The notes beneath the pieces are model-generated. The model was not told where the DNA came from, ran no database searches, and saw only the letters and a program-made list of their open reading frames with translations. This document shows, one piece after another, positions 1-9,248 of a DNA stretch of 64,000 bases. Where the stretch lies: positions 1,018,001 through 1,082,000 of the forward strand of contig NZ_CP065424.1 of assembly GCF_017809215.1 (NCBI RefSeq), given 5' to 3'. This DNA comes from Heyndrickxia oleronia. Lineage in GTDB: Bacteria; Bacillota; Bacilli; Bacillales; Bacillaceae_C. Made by a program: the position numbers and the translations under genes. Position 1 is the first letter of the stretch. Every line of letters starts with the position of its first letter.

Positions 1-63
1 AATCATTCTTTATGTTATAGTGAAATGGAAAAAAGAAAATTTCAACCCAGAGAAGGTTTTAAC

Positions 64-1167
64 ATGGAAAAACAATTAAATAGTAAGAATAAATCGATTC
101 AACTCTTATATTCATTTGTTGTAGCGGCATTAGGCGGGTTAGTATTTAACTATATTCATATGCCGATACCTTGGCTCCTAGGTCCCATGGTGGTGATTTT
201 CCTTCTATCAAGGACAGGGAAGTTCACTCCTTATTGGCCAGTACATATCCGGAATATAGGCTTAATTATTGTTGGATATACGATTGGACTTTCATTTACA
301 AAGGATGCATTAATCCAAATTATTCATCAATCACCATCCATGCTTCTAATGACCGTTTTACTCGTATCATTTAGTGCGTTATTTGCTCTACTTATTTCAA
401 AGTTAACTAAGATTGATTATCCAACTATTTTAGCAGGTAGTATCCCAGGTGGATTATCCCAGATGATTACGTTAGGCGAGGAAATGAAAGGAATTGATTT
501 AACGATAGTAACGTTTCTCCAGGTAACTAGGTTAATGATGATTATTTTTGTTGTCCCGCTTCTAGTAATCAGCCCTATGTTTTCTGGAGGAGAGGTTTTT
601 CATTTAACTGGATCATTAACGAAAATCAAACCACAATGGGCTGAACTTTTTCCGAATATCATTATTTTCACCATTGTTTGCGTGATTTTCGCTATTATAG
701 GCAAGAAAATTAAATTGCCAACCGCTTACATGCTTGGACCAATTATTGGTACAGCCATACTAAATATTGGAGGGTTACATGGACCAAGTCTTCCATCAAC
801 GATAGTAGACATATCGCAATTTTTTATGGGAGGATATATTGGGACATTGATGAAGCCAGAACAATTAACAAATAAAGTGAAAATCATCATTTTCTCCTTG
901 ATCAGTGGATCTGTTCTCATACTAGCTTCAATCGGTCTAAGTTTCTTTTTGGCAAACCTACATCCGATTTCTCCAATTACTGCATTCCTAAGTTCAGCAC
1001 CAGGTGGAATGGATCAAATGGGGATCATTGCTCATGAAGTTCATGCAGATTTGTCAATTGTAACTGGTTATCAATTATTCCGGATCTTATTTATTTTCTT
1101 TGCTGTCCCTCCATTGTTAAAATGGCTATTAACCTATTATTATCGGAAGAAGATGAATAGTGATTGA
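64..1167 (+). CDS. AbrB-family (AbrB duplication) membrane protein
   Basis: A 367-aa polytopic membrane protein of the family often called 'AbrB family transcriptional regulator' or 'putative ammonia monooxygenase'. It is unrelated to the DNA-binding AbrB of Bacillus. The sequence shows the family's internal duplication: PIPWLLGPM near the N-terminus is matched by PTAYMLGPI about 200 residues later, and GSIPGGLSQM is matched by SAPGGMDQM. About ten hydrophobic segments are visible. I chose ATG 64 because AGAAGG at 51-56 lies 7 nt upstream; the in-frame ATG at 25 has no ribosome site. It stands alone and is followed by a strong terminator. Substrate and role are unknown; a transport role is inferred from topology only. 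Confidence 0.8.
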   Translation: MEKQLNSKNKSIQLLYSFVVAALGGLVFNYIHMPIPWLLGPMVVIFLLSRTGKFTPYWPVHIRNIGLIIVGYTIGLSFTKDALIQIIHQSPSMLLMTVLLVSFSALFALLISKLTKIDYPTILAGSIPGGLSQMITLGEEMKGIDLTIVTFLQVTRLMMIIFVVPLLVISPMFSGGEVFHLTGSLTKIKPQWAELFPNIIIFTIVCVIFAIIGKKIKLPTAYMLGPIIGTAILNIGGLHGPSLPSTIVDISQFFMGGYIGTLMKPEQLTNKVKIIIFSLISGSVLILASIGLSFFLANLHPISPITAFLSSAPGGMDQMGIIAHEVHADLSIVTGYQLFRILFIFFAVPPLLKWLLTYYYRKKMNSD

Positions 1168-1290
1168 TAGGCTAAGACTACTTATCGGTTTGCTTATGAG
1201 AATCTATCAATCCTTTACTAGATTAAGAAGGAATTCACTAAATCAAATTTGAAGTGTAAATATGTAAGTATCATCTATTGTAGCGATTAA

Positions 1291-1322
1291 AGGATTCAGA
1301 GCAGACTCTGAATCTTTTTTTG
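1291..1322 (+). terminator. Rho-independent terminator after the AbrB-type gene
   Basis: A perfect 9-bp stem (GATTCAGAG with CTCTGAATC) with a 4-nt loop, followed by seven T. It separates the membrane-protein gene from the amino-sugar operon. Confidence 0.85.
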
Positions 1323-1420
1323 TAGTATTTTGTCATACTTTATTAATTATTGAAAGGCTGTGTTGGTAGTTTATAAAATTAATAATAGTCAATATCTTGA
1401 AAAGGGTTACAAAAAAATCA

Positions 1421-1450
1421 TTGACAATTGAAAACAATCAGAGTTATATT
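1421..1450 (+). promoter_or_regulatory. SigA-type promoter of the amino-sugar operon
   Basis: TTGACA at 1421-1426 and TATATT at 1445-1450 are separated by 18 bp, about 50 nt upstream of the GntR-type gene. Just downstream, GGTAGTAACC (GGT-N4-ACC) near 1461-1470 could be part of an operator for that regulator; this is inferred from its position only. Confidence 0.6.
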
Positions 1451-1500
1451 TTATTCAAGAGGTAGTAACCAGTTCAAAAGCTTATAAGGAGTCGAAATGA

Positions 1501-2226
1501 GTGCTTAGTAGTGAAAGTAAAGTCCCGTTATATTATCAACTAGTTGATTTATTAGGGAAGCAGATTAAGGAAAGTATGAAACCACATGATCAAATGTTGT
1601 CGGAGAGGGAAATTTCGACAAAATATAATGTGAGTCGAACGACGGTTAGATTGGCAATGGCTGAGTTGGAAAAGATGGGTTATATCTATAAAAAGCATGG
1701 TAAAGGAACCTTTGTTGCTACCCTTGGTGAAAATAAGCAAAATCTAATGGAAAGCTATAGTTTTACCGATCATATGAGGAAAATTGGGAGGGTTCCAAAG
1801 ACTGACGTACTTTCCTATGATGTAATTGAAGCCAATGAATATCTCGCCAAGCATATCGGTTTAACGATTGGGGAGGATGTTTTCAAGATTATTCGTTTAA
1901 GACTTGCAGATGAGATTCCGATGATGGTTGAAACTAGTTATATCCCTTTTAAAAAGTTTTCGAGTTTAACAGAAGAATTAGTAAAGATAAAACCTTTATA
2001 TGAAATTTTTAAAGAGGATTTTGGAGAAGTCGTGAAAGCAGCTGATGAGGAATTCTCGGCAAGTATAGTCCCACTTAAAGAGGCACAGATTCTACAAGTA
2101 CCAACAGATTCTGCTTGCTTGCGTTTAGTGCGCACCACATATAATACTGCAAATCAAGTGATTGAATTTACACTAAGTATTGCAAGAAGTGATCAATTTA
2201 TTTACAAAATTAGACATATTAGATAA
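1501..2226 (+). CDS. GntR/HutC-family transcriptional regulator of the amino-sugar operon
   Basis: A 241-aa regulator with an N-terminal winged helix-turn-helix (about residues 5-75; SEREISTKYNVSRTTVR is the recognition region, followed by the wing GKGTF) and a C-terminal UTRA effector domain (about 95-235). HutC-subfamily members usually sense phosphorylated sugars, so an amino-sugar phosphate is the likely effector here. The start is GTG 1501, with AAGGAG at 1486-1491 nine nt upstream; the ATG at 1497 runs into a stop after two codons. It is the first gene of the operon, 21 nt before the PTS IIA gene, so it is probably autoregulated. It resembles the GntR regulators (AgaR/NagR type) of Gram-positive N-acetylgalactosamine clusters. 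Confidence 0.85.
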   Translation: MLSSESKVPLYYQLVDLLGKQIKESMKPHDQMLSEREISTKYNVSRTTVRLAMAELEKMGYIYKKHGKGTFVATLGENKQNLMESYSFTDHMRKIGRVPKTDVLSYDVIEANEYLAKHIGLTIGEDVFKIIRLRLADEIPMMVETSYIPFKKFSSLTEELVKIKPLYEIFKEDFGEVVKAADEEFSASIVPLKEAQILQVPTDSACLRLVRTTYNTANQVIEFTLSIARSDQFIYKIRHIR

Positions 2227-2247
2227 GAAATTAAGGAGTTGAACAGC

Positions 2248-2637
2248 ATGATTGGAATCATATTAAGTGGACATGGTCATTTTGCATCGGGTTTATATTC
2301 ATCCATCAAATTAATTGCGGGTGAACAAGAAAATTTTGAAATCATTGATTATGAGGAAGGCATGTCCGCAGATACTTTAGCAACTAGGATTGAGGGAGCG
2401 ATCCAAAACTTATCATCCTTAAAGGATATTGTTGTTTTTACTGATATTGCAGGGGGAACACCTTTCAATGAATCTGCTAAACTATCAGTTGCACATGGAA
2501 ATGTAAGGGTTTTATCAGGAACAAATGCTCCACTTCTTCTAGATAGCTGTTTCAAAAGAAATGTATCAATCGATGAATTTATGGAAGAAATTATGCAATC
2601 TGGTAAAGAAGGTATGAAGGTTTTTAAAGTAAAATAA
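2248..2637 (+). CDS. PTS mannose/fructose/sorbose-class enzyme IIA
   Basis: A 129-aa cytoplasmic phosphocarrier of the mannose class. The N-terminal ILSGHGHFASG carries the phospho-accepting histidine (His9), and FTDIAGGTPFN is the typical second loop. It takes phosphate from HPr and passes it to the IIB encoded two genes downstream. ATG 2248 is the start because AAGGAG (2233-2238) is 9 nt upstream; the in-frame TTG at 2239 abuts that site and is too close. IIA, IIB, IIC and IID are separate polypeptides here, as in Aga-type systems and unlike the fused IIAB of ManX. Confidence 0.9.
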   Translation: MIGIILSGHGHFASGLYSSIKLIAGEQENFEIIDYEEGMSADTLATRIEGAIQNLSSLKDIVVFTDIAGGTPFNESAKLSVAHGNVRVLSGTNAPLLLDSCFKRNVSIDEFMEEIMQSGKEGMKVFKVK

Positions 2638-2694
2638 TTTTTTTAATATTAACTGGTAGTAACGTCATATCCAGCATTAAGGAAGGGGATTAAT

Positions 2695-3855
2695 ATGTTT
2701 CATTTATCTGAACAGGAACTGGAACGATTAGGTGCAAAAATAACAAGTAATGAAATTAAGCAGCAACCTATGTTATGGAAAGAAACATTAGAAATTTATT
2801 TGAAGGAAAAGGAAAATATTGATCAATTTTTAGATCAGCTTCGTGCACTTGGAAGAGTAAGAGTGATCTTCACTGGTGCGGGCACATCCGCTTATGTAGG
2901 CGATACTCTATTAACCTATTTAAAAAATAAAGTGGATGAAAATCACTTTTCACTAGAAAGTATTCCAACAACGGATATCGTCTCTAATCCTTATGATTCA
3001 TATAAAAAGGATGTTCCAACCTTACTTGTCTCATTCGCGAGAAGTGGAAATAGTCCAGAGAGTATTGCAGCAGTAGAGTTAGGGAAACAATTGGTTAATC
3101 AATTTTATCAACTAAATATCACATGTGCAGAAACAGGAAAATTAGCACAGCAAACAAAGGGAAACCATTCGTTTTTATTATTAATGCCTCCTAAATCAAA
3201 TGATCAAGGCTTTGCGATGACCGGAAGCTTTACATGTATGATGTTAAGCACATTATTAATTTTTGATCGACATAGTGTAGAACAAAAGCAAGCATTTGTT
3301 GAACAAATGATTGAGATGGGCAACCATGTCATAAAAAATGAAGATAAAATTCAAAACATTATAAATAGGGACTTTAATCGTATTGTTTATTTAGGTTCTG
3401 GCAGCTTAGCTGGATTAACTAGAGAAGCGCAATTAAAGGTTTTAGAATTAACAGCTGGACAATATGTGACCAACTTTGATTCATCTCTAGGTTTCCGCCA
3501 TGGTCCTAAATCATTTGTGAATGAACATACTGCAGTTTTTGTTTTCACATCAAATGATGAATATACAAGGAAATATGATTTAGATATTTTAGAAGAAATT
3601 AAGAGAGATGGGATTACTGATGTCATTGTCAGTATTTCAGTTGATCAAGAAACAAATTACTCAGGTGAATGCTTCGCGTTTTCCGATGGAAAAGACTTGG
3701 ATGATATCTATTTAGCATTTCCTTATATAATGTTCGCTCAAACCGTTTCGATTATGGCTTCATTAAAAGTTGGTAATACACCCGATACTCCTTCGGCAAC
3801 TGGAACCGTTAACCGAGTAGTAAAAGGTGTTACGATTCATGACTATCAAGGATAA
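2695..3855 (+). CDS. agaS: AgaS-like SIS-domain sugar isomerase (galactosamine-6-phosphate deaminase/isomerase)
   Basis: A 386-aa protein with two SIS domains. The first (about 45-200) has FTGAGTSAYVGD and SFARSGNSPES; the second (about 220-370) has YLGSGSLAGL and GFRHGPKSF. AgaS proteins deaminate and isomerise galactosamine-6-phosphate to tagatose-6-phosphate. The function fits the operon: NagA-like deacetylase, tagatose-6-P kinase and tagatose-bisphosphate aldolase genes lie downstream, while no NagB-type deaminase is present. The start is ATG 2695 after a good AAGGAAGGGG site. A fructosamine/glucosamine-type SIS deglycase is the main alternative, but the LacC/LacD genes favour the galactosamine branch. 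Confidence 0.85.
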   Translation: MFHLSEQELERLGAKITSNEIKQQPMLWKETLEIYLKEKENIDQFLDQLRALGRVRVIFTGAGTSAYVGDTLLTYLKNKVDENHFSLESIPTTDIVSNPYDSYKKDVPTLLVSFARSGNSPESIAAVELGKQLVNQFYQLNITCAETGKLAQQTKGNHSFLLLMPPKSNDQGFAMTGSFTCMMLSTLLIFDRHSVEQKQAFVEQMIEMGNHVIKNEDKIQNIINRDFNRIVYLGSGSLAGLTREAQLKVLELTAGQYVTNFDSSLGFRHGPKSFVNEHTAVFVFTSNDEYTRKYDLDILEEIKRDGITDVIVSISVDQETNYSGECFAFSDGKDLDDIYLAFPYIMFAQTVSIMASLKVGNTPDTPSATGTVNRVVKGVTIHDYQG

Positions 3856-3905
3856 TCTGTTTTTTCTTCATTTCAAAAATAATAAAAAGAAAGTGGGAAT
3901 AATCA

Positions 3906-4394
3906 ATGAGTACACCCAATATTTTAGCCACACGAATTGACAATCGCTTAGTTCACGGACAGGTAGGGGTTACGTGGACAAATACACTAGGAGCAAATCT
4001 TGTCGTTGTTGCGAATGACGAGGTCTCTACAGATACAGTACAACAAAGCTTAATGGAAATGGTGTTACCGGATACTGTTCAAGCTCGTTTCTTTACGATT
4101 GAAAAAACTATCAAAATTATTGGTAAAGCTGCACCTCACCAAAAAATCTTACTCGTTATCAAGACTCCGCAGGACGCTTTAAAGCTTGTTAAAGGTGGAG
4201 TTCCAATTAAAGAAATTAATGTTGGAAATATGCATTTTGCTGAAGGGAAGAAACAACTATCTGCAACTGTTTCAGTGGACCAAGATGATATCGATACATT
4301 TAAAGAATTAGATAAGTTGGGAATTAAATTAGATGTTCGTGGAATTCCAAGTGAACGTGGAAGAGATATGATGGATCTTTTGAAGAATGTATAA
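3906..4394 (+). CDS. PTS mannose/fructose/sorbose-class enzyme IIB
   Basis: A 162-aa IIB component. RIDNRLVHGQV near the N-terminus contains the phosphorylated histidine (His17) in its usual setting, and ERGRDMMDLL closes the domain. It receives phosphate from the IIA and transfers it to the incoming sugar at the IIC/IID channel. It lies 50 nt after agaS and 28 nt before the IIC gene. With IIC and IID it is inferred to import N-acetylgalactosamine and/or galactosamine. Confidence 0.9.
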   Translation: MSTPNILATRIDNRLVHGQVGVTWTNTLGANLVVVANDEVSTDTVQQSLMEMVLPDTVQARFFTIEKTIKIIGKAAPHQKILLVIKTPQDALKLVKGGVPIKEINVGNMHFAEGKKQLSATVSVDQDDIDTFKELDKLGIKLDVRGIPSERGRDMMDLLKNV

Positions 4395-4422
4395 TCTTAG
4401 ATAAATACTGGGGGAAAGAACC

Positions 4423-5220
4423 ATGTTAATTCAAGCCTTGTTAATAGGGATATGGGCAGGTATTGCAGGGATTGATCTGTATAATGGATTGACTTATATT
4501 CATCGGCCTATTTTTACAGGTTTAGTGGTTGGTTTAATTTTAGGAGATTGGCAAACAGGTTTAATGGCAGGGGCAACACTCGAATTAGTTTGGGCTGGAA
4601 TGGTACCACTCGCAGGTGCACAGCCGCCGAATGTAGTTATTGGTGGGATAATTGGAACAGCTTTTGCGATTTTAGCACATCAAGAAGCTAGTATTGCTGT
4701 TGGGGTCGCCGTACCTTTTGCAGTTGCGGTACAAGGTTTAATCACTTTGCTTTTTACTGCTTATTCACCAATTATGCACAAAATGGATCAGTTGGCAGTA
4801 GAGGGGAATACGAAGGGGATTGATCGACTCAATTACTTGGGTCCAATTATCTTATTTGTTTTTTATTTCATTATTTCCTTTTTACCGATTTATTTTGGGG
4901 CAGATCAAGCAGAGGCAGTAGTTAACGCATTACCGAAATGGTTGATTAATGGGTTAAGTGTTGCTGGAGGAATTATGCCAGCTGTTGGTTTCGCAATGTT
5001 ATTAAAAATTATGTGGAAAGTTTCTTACGCTCCATTTTTTGCAATCGGGTTTATTATTGCAGCGTATTTAAAACTACCAATTCTAGCAATTGCCGTTATT
5101 GGGATAGCAATTGCTGCATATGACTTCTTTATTTCAAGTGGAAGATCGGATGACTCTGATAAAGGGAGCTCAGCACCTATAAAAGAAGACTTGGAGGAGG
5201 ATTATAGCAATGGCATCTAA
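4423..5220 (+). CDS. PTS mannose-class enzyme IIC (membrane channel)
   Basis: A 265-aa hydrophobic protein of the mannose-class IIC family, with the typical N-terminal run containing GLTYIHRPIFTGLVVG, followed by LGDWQTGLMAGATLELVWAG. It is translocated together with IID to form the sugar-conducting unit. The C-terminus is charged, which is usual. Its last 11 nt overlap the IID gene, and that gene's Shine-Dalgarno site GGAGGAGG lies inside this coding sequence, so the two are probably translationally coupled. Confidence 0.9.
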   Translation: MLIQALLIGIWAGIAGIDLYNGLTYIHRPIFTGLVVGLILGDWQTGLMAGATLELVWAGMVPLAGAQPPNVVIGGIIGTAFAILAHQEASIAVGVAVPFAVAVQGLITLLFTAYSPIMHKMDQLAVEGNTKGIDRLNYLGPIILFVFYFIISFLPIYFGADQAEAVVNALPKWLINGLSVAGGIMPAVGFAMLLKIMWKVSYAPFFAIGFIIAAYLKLPILAIAVIGIAIAAYDFFISSGRSDDSDKGSSAPIKEDLEEDYSNGI

Positions 5221-6058
5221 ACAAGAAATTAATCGAGAGTTACTAATCCAAAATGAATATCATGATCCTACCGTCAAAAAAGTCTTAACGAAGAAAGATC
5301 TCAATAAAATGGCATGGCGTTCATTATTTCTACAAGCTTCCTTTAACTATGAACGGATGCAAGGTGGAGGCTGGACATATAGCTTAATTCCTGGCCTTAA
5401 AAAGATACATAAAAATAAGGATGATTTAAAGTCTTCTCTATTGGACCATTTGCAATTTTTTAATACCCATCCATTTTTAGTGACTTTTGTTCAAGGGGTC
5501 ATTTTAGCGATGGAAGAAAACAAGGAACGCCGTGATACAATTCGCGGAATTAAGATTGCCATGATGGGGCCACTAGGAGGAATCGGGGATGCGTTATTCT
5601 GGTTAACATTGCTTCCAATTACCGCCGGTATTGGTGCTTCTTTAGCCGCAGATGGCAATCTACTAGGACCATTATTGTTTATCATTGCCTTTAATATTGT
5701 TCACTTCGGCCTTGTATTTGGTTTAATGCATTACGGATACAATACAGGAACGAAAGCGATTGTGAAATTGAAAGAAAGCACGAAGAAAATTTCACGTGCA
5801 GCATCAATCGTCGGATTGACGGTAATAGGGGCCTTGGTGGCAACCTATATTAATTTCAAATTAGGTGTCACCATCCATGCCGGAGATATTAAAGTAGCCT
5901 TGCAGGAAGGCGTACTAGATAAAATTATGCCTCAATTATTACCTTTGCTTTATACCTTCTTCTGTTATTGGATGTTGAAAAAAGGAAAATCACCGTTAAC
6001 TTTAATCGCTGTAACCGTCGTTATTGGTCTAGTAGGAAGCTTTTTCAAACTATTCTAA
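5210..6058 (+). CDS. PTS mannose-class enzyme IID
   Basis: A 282-aa IID protein. The N-terminal half is soluble, with the family signature FLQASFNYERMQGGGW (about residues 40-56) and the conserved GPLGGIGDALFW. Hydrophobic segments fill the C-terminal half. It completes the PTS. A terminator-like hairpin and then the 52-bp repeat array follow immediately, so the catabolic genes downstream may be expressed at a different level from the transporter. Confidence 0.9.
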   Translation: MASKQEINRELLIQNEYHDPTVKKVLTKKDLNKMAWRSLFLQASFNYERMQGGGWTYSLIPGLKKIHKNKDDLKSSLLDHLQFFNTHPFLVTFVQGVILAMEENKERRDTIRGIKIAMMGPLGGIGDALFWLTLLPITAGIGASLAADGNLLGPLLFIIAFNIVHFGLVFGLMHYGYNTGTKAIVKLKESTKKISRAASIVGLTVIGALVATYINFKLGVTIHAGDIKVALQEGVLDKIMPQLLPLLYTFFCYWMLKKGKSPLTLIAVTVVIGLVGSFFKLF

Positions 6059-6068
6059 CTGGAGTTAT

Positions 6069-6100
6069 AAAAGGAAAAGATGATAGGTCTTTTCCTTTTT
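6069..6100 (+). terminator. Hairpin terminator within the amino-sugar operon
   Basis: A 12-bp stem (AAAAGGAAAAGA with TCTTTTCCTTTT) and an 8-nt loop; the 3' arm itself ends in a T run. It lies 11 nt after the IID stop, so part of the transcription probably ends before the repeat array and nagA. Confidence 0.65.
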
Positions 6101-6167
6101 ACAAGGTGAGATGTCACTGTTGCTAAAGCGGGTGGATAAATATCCCGAGATGTGGAAAGCGCGGGTT

Positions 6168-7031
6168 TAGGGTAACCAAAGCGAGCGAAAGGTTACTTAA
6201 ATAGAGGAAACCAAGTGTGTAGGGTAACCAAAGCGAGCGGAAGGTTACTTAAATAGAGGAAACGAAGTGTGTAGGGTAATTTAAAGTGAGCAAAAGGTTA
6301 CTTAAAAAGAGGAAACCAGGTGTGTAGGGTAACTAAAGCGCGGGAAAGGTTACTTAAAAAGAGGAAACCAGGTGTGTAGGGTAACTAAAGCGAGCGAATA
6401 GTTACTTAAATAGAGGAAACGAAGTGTGTAGGATAACCAAAGTGAGCGAAAGGTTACTTAAAAAGAGGAAACCAGGTGTGTAGGGTAACTAAAGCGAGCG
6501 GAAGGTTACTTAAATAGAGGAAACGAAGTGTGTAGGGTAACTAAAGCGAGGGAAAGGTTACTTAAATAGAAGAAACCAGGTGTGTAGGGTAACTAAAGCG
6601 AGGGAAAGGTTACTTAAAAAGAGGAAACCAGGTGTGTAGGGTAACTAAAGCGAGGGAAAGGTTACTTAAAAAGAGGAAACCAGGTGTGTAGGGTAACTAA
6701 AGCGACCGAATAGTTACTTAAATAGAGGAAACGAAGTGTGTAGGATAACCAAAGTGAGCGAAAGGTTCCTTAAATAGAAGAAACCAGGTGTGTAGGGTAA
6801 CTAAAGCGAGCGAATAGTTACTTAAATAGAGGAAACGAAGTGTGTAGGGTAACCAAAGTGAGCGAAAGGTTACTTAAATAGAAGAAACCAGGTGTGTAGG
6901 GTAACCAAAGTGAGCGAAAGGTTACTTAAATAGAAGAAACCAGGTGTGTAGGGTAACTAAAGCGAGGGAAAGGTTACTTAAAAAGAGGAAACCAAGTGTT
7001 TAGGGTAACCAAAGTGAGCGAATAATTCCCC
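6168..7031 (+). repeat. Tandem array of about 17 copies of a 52-bp stem-loop repeat
   Basis: Unit starts (TAGGGTAACC or a variant) fall at 6168, 6220, 6272, 6325 and then every 52 bp to 7001. One unit is 53 bp and the last copy is partial. Each unit carries GTAACC-(13 nt)-GGTTAC, a 6-bp inverted repeat around AAAGCGAGCGAAA, followed by ACTTAAATAGAGGAAACC. Several units carry the paired variant GTAACT...AGTTAC. No ORF of note crosses it. It fills the whole gap between the PTS genes and nagA, with a degenerate lead-in at about 6120-6167. The regular period with no unique spacers excludes CRISPR. Confidence 0.95.
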
Positions 7032-7116
7032 AGTACGTGAAAAAACAATAAAGCGGTAATCAAATCATAGAGAAGAATGCTTTTTTAGTTTTTAAAGAAT
7101 GAAAGAAGGCATAAAA

Positions 7117-8265
7117 ATGAAAAGCTATATTCATGCAGATCAATTCTTTTTAAAGGACTCTGTTGAAGGCGAAGGCTATTTAGAGATTATTGATGGAAGG
7201 TTTGGAAGCTATCAAAAAACACCACCAAATGATCCATCTCAAATCAAAGATTATAAAGGAAAATGGATTGCACCAGGTTTAGTAGATACACATATTCATG
7301 GATTACTAAACCATGATGTCATGGACAATGATTTTGCAGGTATTAAGGAAATATCGGAAGGTCTTTTAGCTTGTGGAGTTACTTCTTTTTTACCTACAAC
7401 GTTGACCGCTCCAATTGAGCTCATTAACCAAGTAGTTGAAACAATAGGAAAACATTATCAAAAGGTGACAGGTGCAAAAATTCAAGGGATTTATTTAGAA
7501 GGCCCTTTTTTTACCGAAGAACATAAAGGGGCACAAAATCCTAACTATTTCTCTGATCCTGATATACAAGTTTTTGGAAAATGGCAAGAGCTATCTGGAG
7601 GACTTATTAAAAAAATTGCCTTAGCTCCTGAAAGAGAAGGAGTGGCCGAATTTGTTAAAAAAGTGACGGAACAAGGAGTGGTCGTTGCCTTAGGTCATAG
7701 TAGCGCCACCTATGAACAGGCGAAAGAGATTGTAGAAAACGGCGCTTCTGTCTTTGTTCATACCTATAACGGAATGAGTCCTTTGAAGTCTCGCGAGCTT
7801 GGAATGGTTGGAGCGGCCATGACTTTGGAAAAAGTCTTTGCTGAATTAATCTGTGATGGCCATCATGTCCATCCTTTAGCGGCAAAAATACTAATGGATG
7901 TTCGGGGCCGTGATCGTGTAGCAATGATTACCGATTGTATGCGTGCCGGAGCGATGCCAGATGGAAACTATACATTAGGAGAATTCCCTGTAATTTTGAA
8001 AAACGGTACCGCAACTTTAGAGAGTGGTAGCCTAGCAGGAAGTATTTTAAAACTTAATGAGGCGATTCGTAATGTAGTGGAATGGGGAATTGCTACACCA
8101 GAGGAAGCGATAAAAATGGCTTCGTTAGTTCCGGCGGTCAGCTGCCATATAGATGATCAATGTGGCTCGATACTTCTAGGTAGGGAAGCAGATTTTATTG
8201 TTTTAAATAAAAATATGGAACTAGAAGCTACCTATATAAATGGTGTATGCAAATACCAAATATAA
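7117..8265 (+). CDS. nagA: NagA-family N-acetylgalactosamine/glucosamine-6-phosphate deacetylase
   Basis: A 382-aa amidohydrolase. The metal and substrate motifs run in the usual order: DTHIHG (about 60), YLEGPFF (about 130), GHSSAT (about 195), HTYNGMSPL (about 215), CDGHHVHP (about 245) and the catalytic Asp in ITDCMRAG (about 270). It removes acetate from an N-acetyl-hexosamine-6-phosphate; in this operon the product would feed AgaS, so an AgaA role (GalNAc-6-P) is inferred. ATG 7117 is preferred, with AAGAAGG at 7103-7109; the in-frame ATG at 7099 has no ribosome site. The gene follows the repeat array. Confidence 0.88.
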   Translation: MKSYIHADQFFLKDSVEGEGYLEIIDGRFGSYQKTPPNDPSQIKDYKGKWIAPGLVDTHIHGLLNHDVMDNDFAGIKEISEGLLACGVTSFLPTTLTAPIELINQVVETIGKHYQKVTGAKIQGIYLEGPFFTEEHKGAQNPNYFSDPDIQVFGKWQELSGGLIKKIALAPEREGVAEFVKKVTEQGVVVALGHSSATYEQAKEIVENGASVFVHTYNGMSPLKSRELGMVGAAMTLEKVFAELICDGHHVHPLAAKILMDVRGRDRVAMITDCMRAGAMPDGNYTLGEFPVILKNGTATLESGSLAGSILKLNEAIRNVVEWGIATPEEAIKMASLVPAVSCHIDDQCGSILLGREADFIVLNKNMELEATYINGVCKYQI

Positions 8266-8287
8266 AAGACAAAAAGGGAGTCATTCA

Positions 8288-9223
8288 ATGATAGTTAGTG
8301 TGACGATGAACCCGTCTGTAGATATTTCATATAAATTAGAAGATTTTAAGTTAAATGATGTTAACCGTGTTTCAAATGTCATGAAAACAGCCGGTGGCAA
8401 AGGGTTGAATGTTGCGAGGGTCATTCATTTATTGCATTCCCCTGTAGTTGCTACAGGAATATTAGGTGGAACGATTGGTTCATTCATTGAAAATCAATTA
8501 AATCAGGATGGGATCGATCATGATTTTTTAAAAACAGATCAAGAATCTAGAAACTGTATAGCGATCCTTCACGAGGGTAATCAAACGGAAATTTTAGAAG
8601 CGGGGCCACAATTTTCTCGTAATGAAGGTGATGATTTTCTAAACCATTATCAACAATTGTTAGAGAAGGCAGAGGTTGTAACAATTTCAGGCAGTTTGCC
8701 AAAAGGGTTAGATGCATCCATTTATTGCGAAATGATTCGATTAGCAGAGACGAAACAAATTCCTGTCATTCTCGATTGTTCTGGTGGGGTATTGAAGGAT
8801 GTATTGCAATTTCAAGAAGCTAGGCCATTTGCGATTAAGCCCAATATCGATGAGTTGAATCAATTATTAGATACAAAGATAACGGGTGAAGATCAACTGA
8901 AAAAGGCCCTCGAGCATCCGTTATTTGCGAGGATCCAATGGCTTGTCGTTTCAATGGGAGCACAAGGAGCTTTCGTAAAGCACAATCGAGAGCATTTTTT
9001 AGTAAAGATACCTAGGATCAATGTGGTGAATCCTGTCGGTTCTGGGGATTCTGTTGTTGCTGGCTTGGCGGTATCTATTTTACAAAAGAAATCACGCGAG
9101 GATTTAATGAAAACAGCGATGACAGCAGGGGTTTTAAACACGATGGAATCACAAACAGGCTTTGTCAATAGTGAAAAATTTGATCAAATTTTTAATGAAA
9201 TTGAAATATGTAAAGTAGATTAA
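8288..9223 (+). CDS. lacC: Tagatose-6-phosphate kinase / 1-phosphofructokinase family (PfkB)
   Basis: A 311-aa PfkB-family sugar kinase. It begins with [11 protein letters not shown], has the [12 protein letters not shown] substrate motif near residue 38 and ends with the nucleotide/catalytic signature [12 protein letters not shown] (about 250). LacC-type enzymes phosphorylate tagatose-6-P to tagatose-1,6-bisphosphate; the aldolase immediately downstream supports that over fructose-1-phosphate. The start is ATG 8288, seven nt after the GGGAG site, and the gene begins 22 nt after nagA. Confidence 0.88.
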   Translation: MIVSVTMNPSVDISYKLEDFKLNDVNRVSNVMKTAGGKGLNVARVIHLLHSPVVATGILGGTIGSFIENQLNQDGIDHDFLKTDQESRNCIAILHEGNQTEILEAGPQFSRNEGDDFLNHYQQLLEKAEVVTISGSLPKGLDASIYCEMIRLAETKQIPVILDCSGGVLKDVLQFQEARPFAIKPNIDELNQLLDTKITGEDQLKKALEHPLFARIQWLVVSMGAQGAFVKHNREHFLVKIPRINVVNPVGSGDSVVAGLAVSILQKKSREDLMKTAMTAGVLNTMESQTGFVNSEKFDQIFNEIEICKVD

Positions 9224-9248
9224 AACCATCAGAGAGGGAGAAACAAAG

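Noticed and set aside
6168..7031. CRISPR array
   Set aside because: The whole 52-bp unit repeats without unique spacers, and no cas genes are present.
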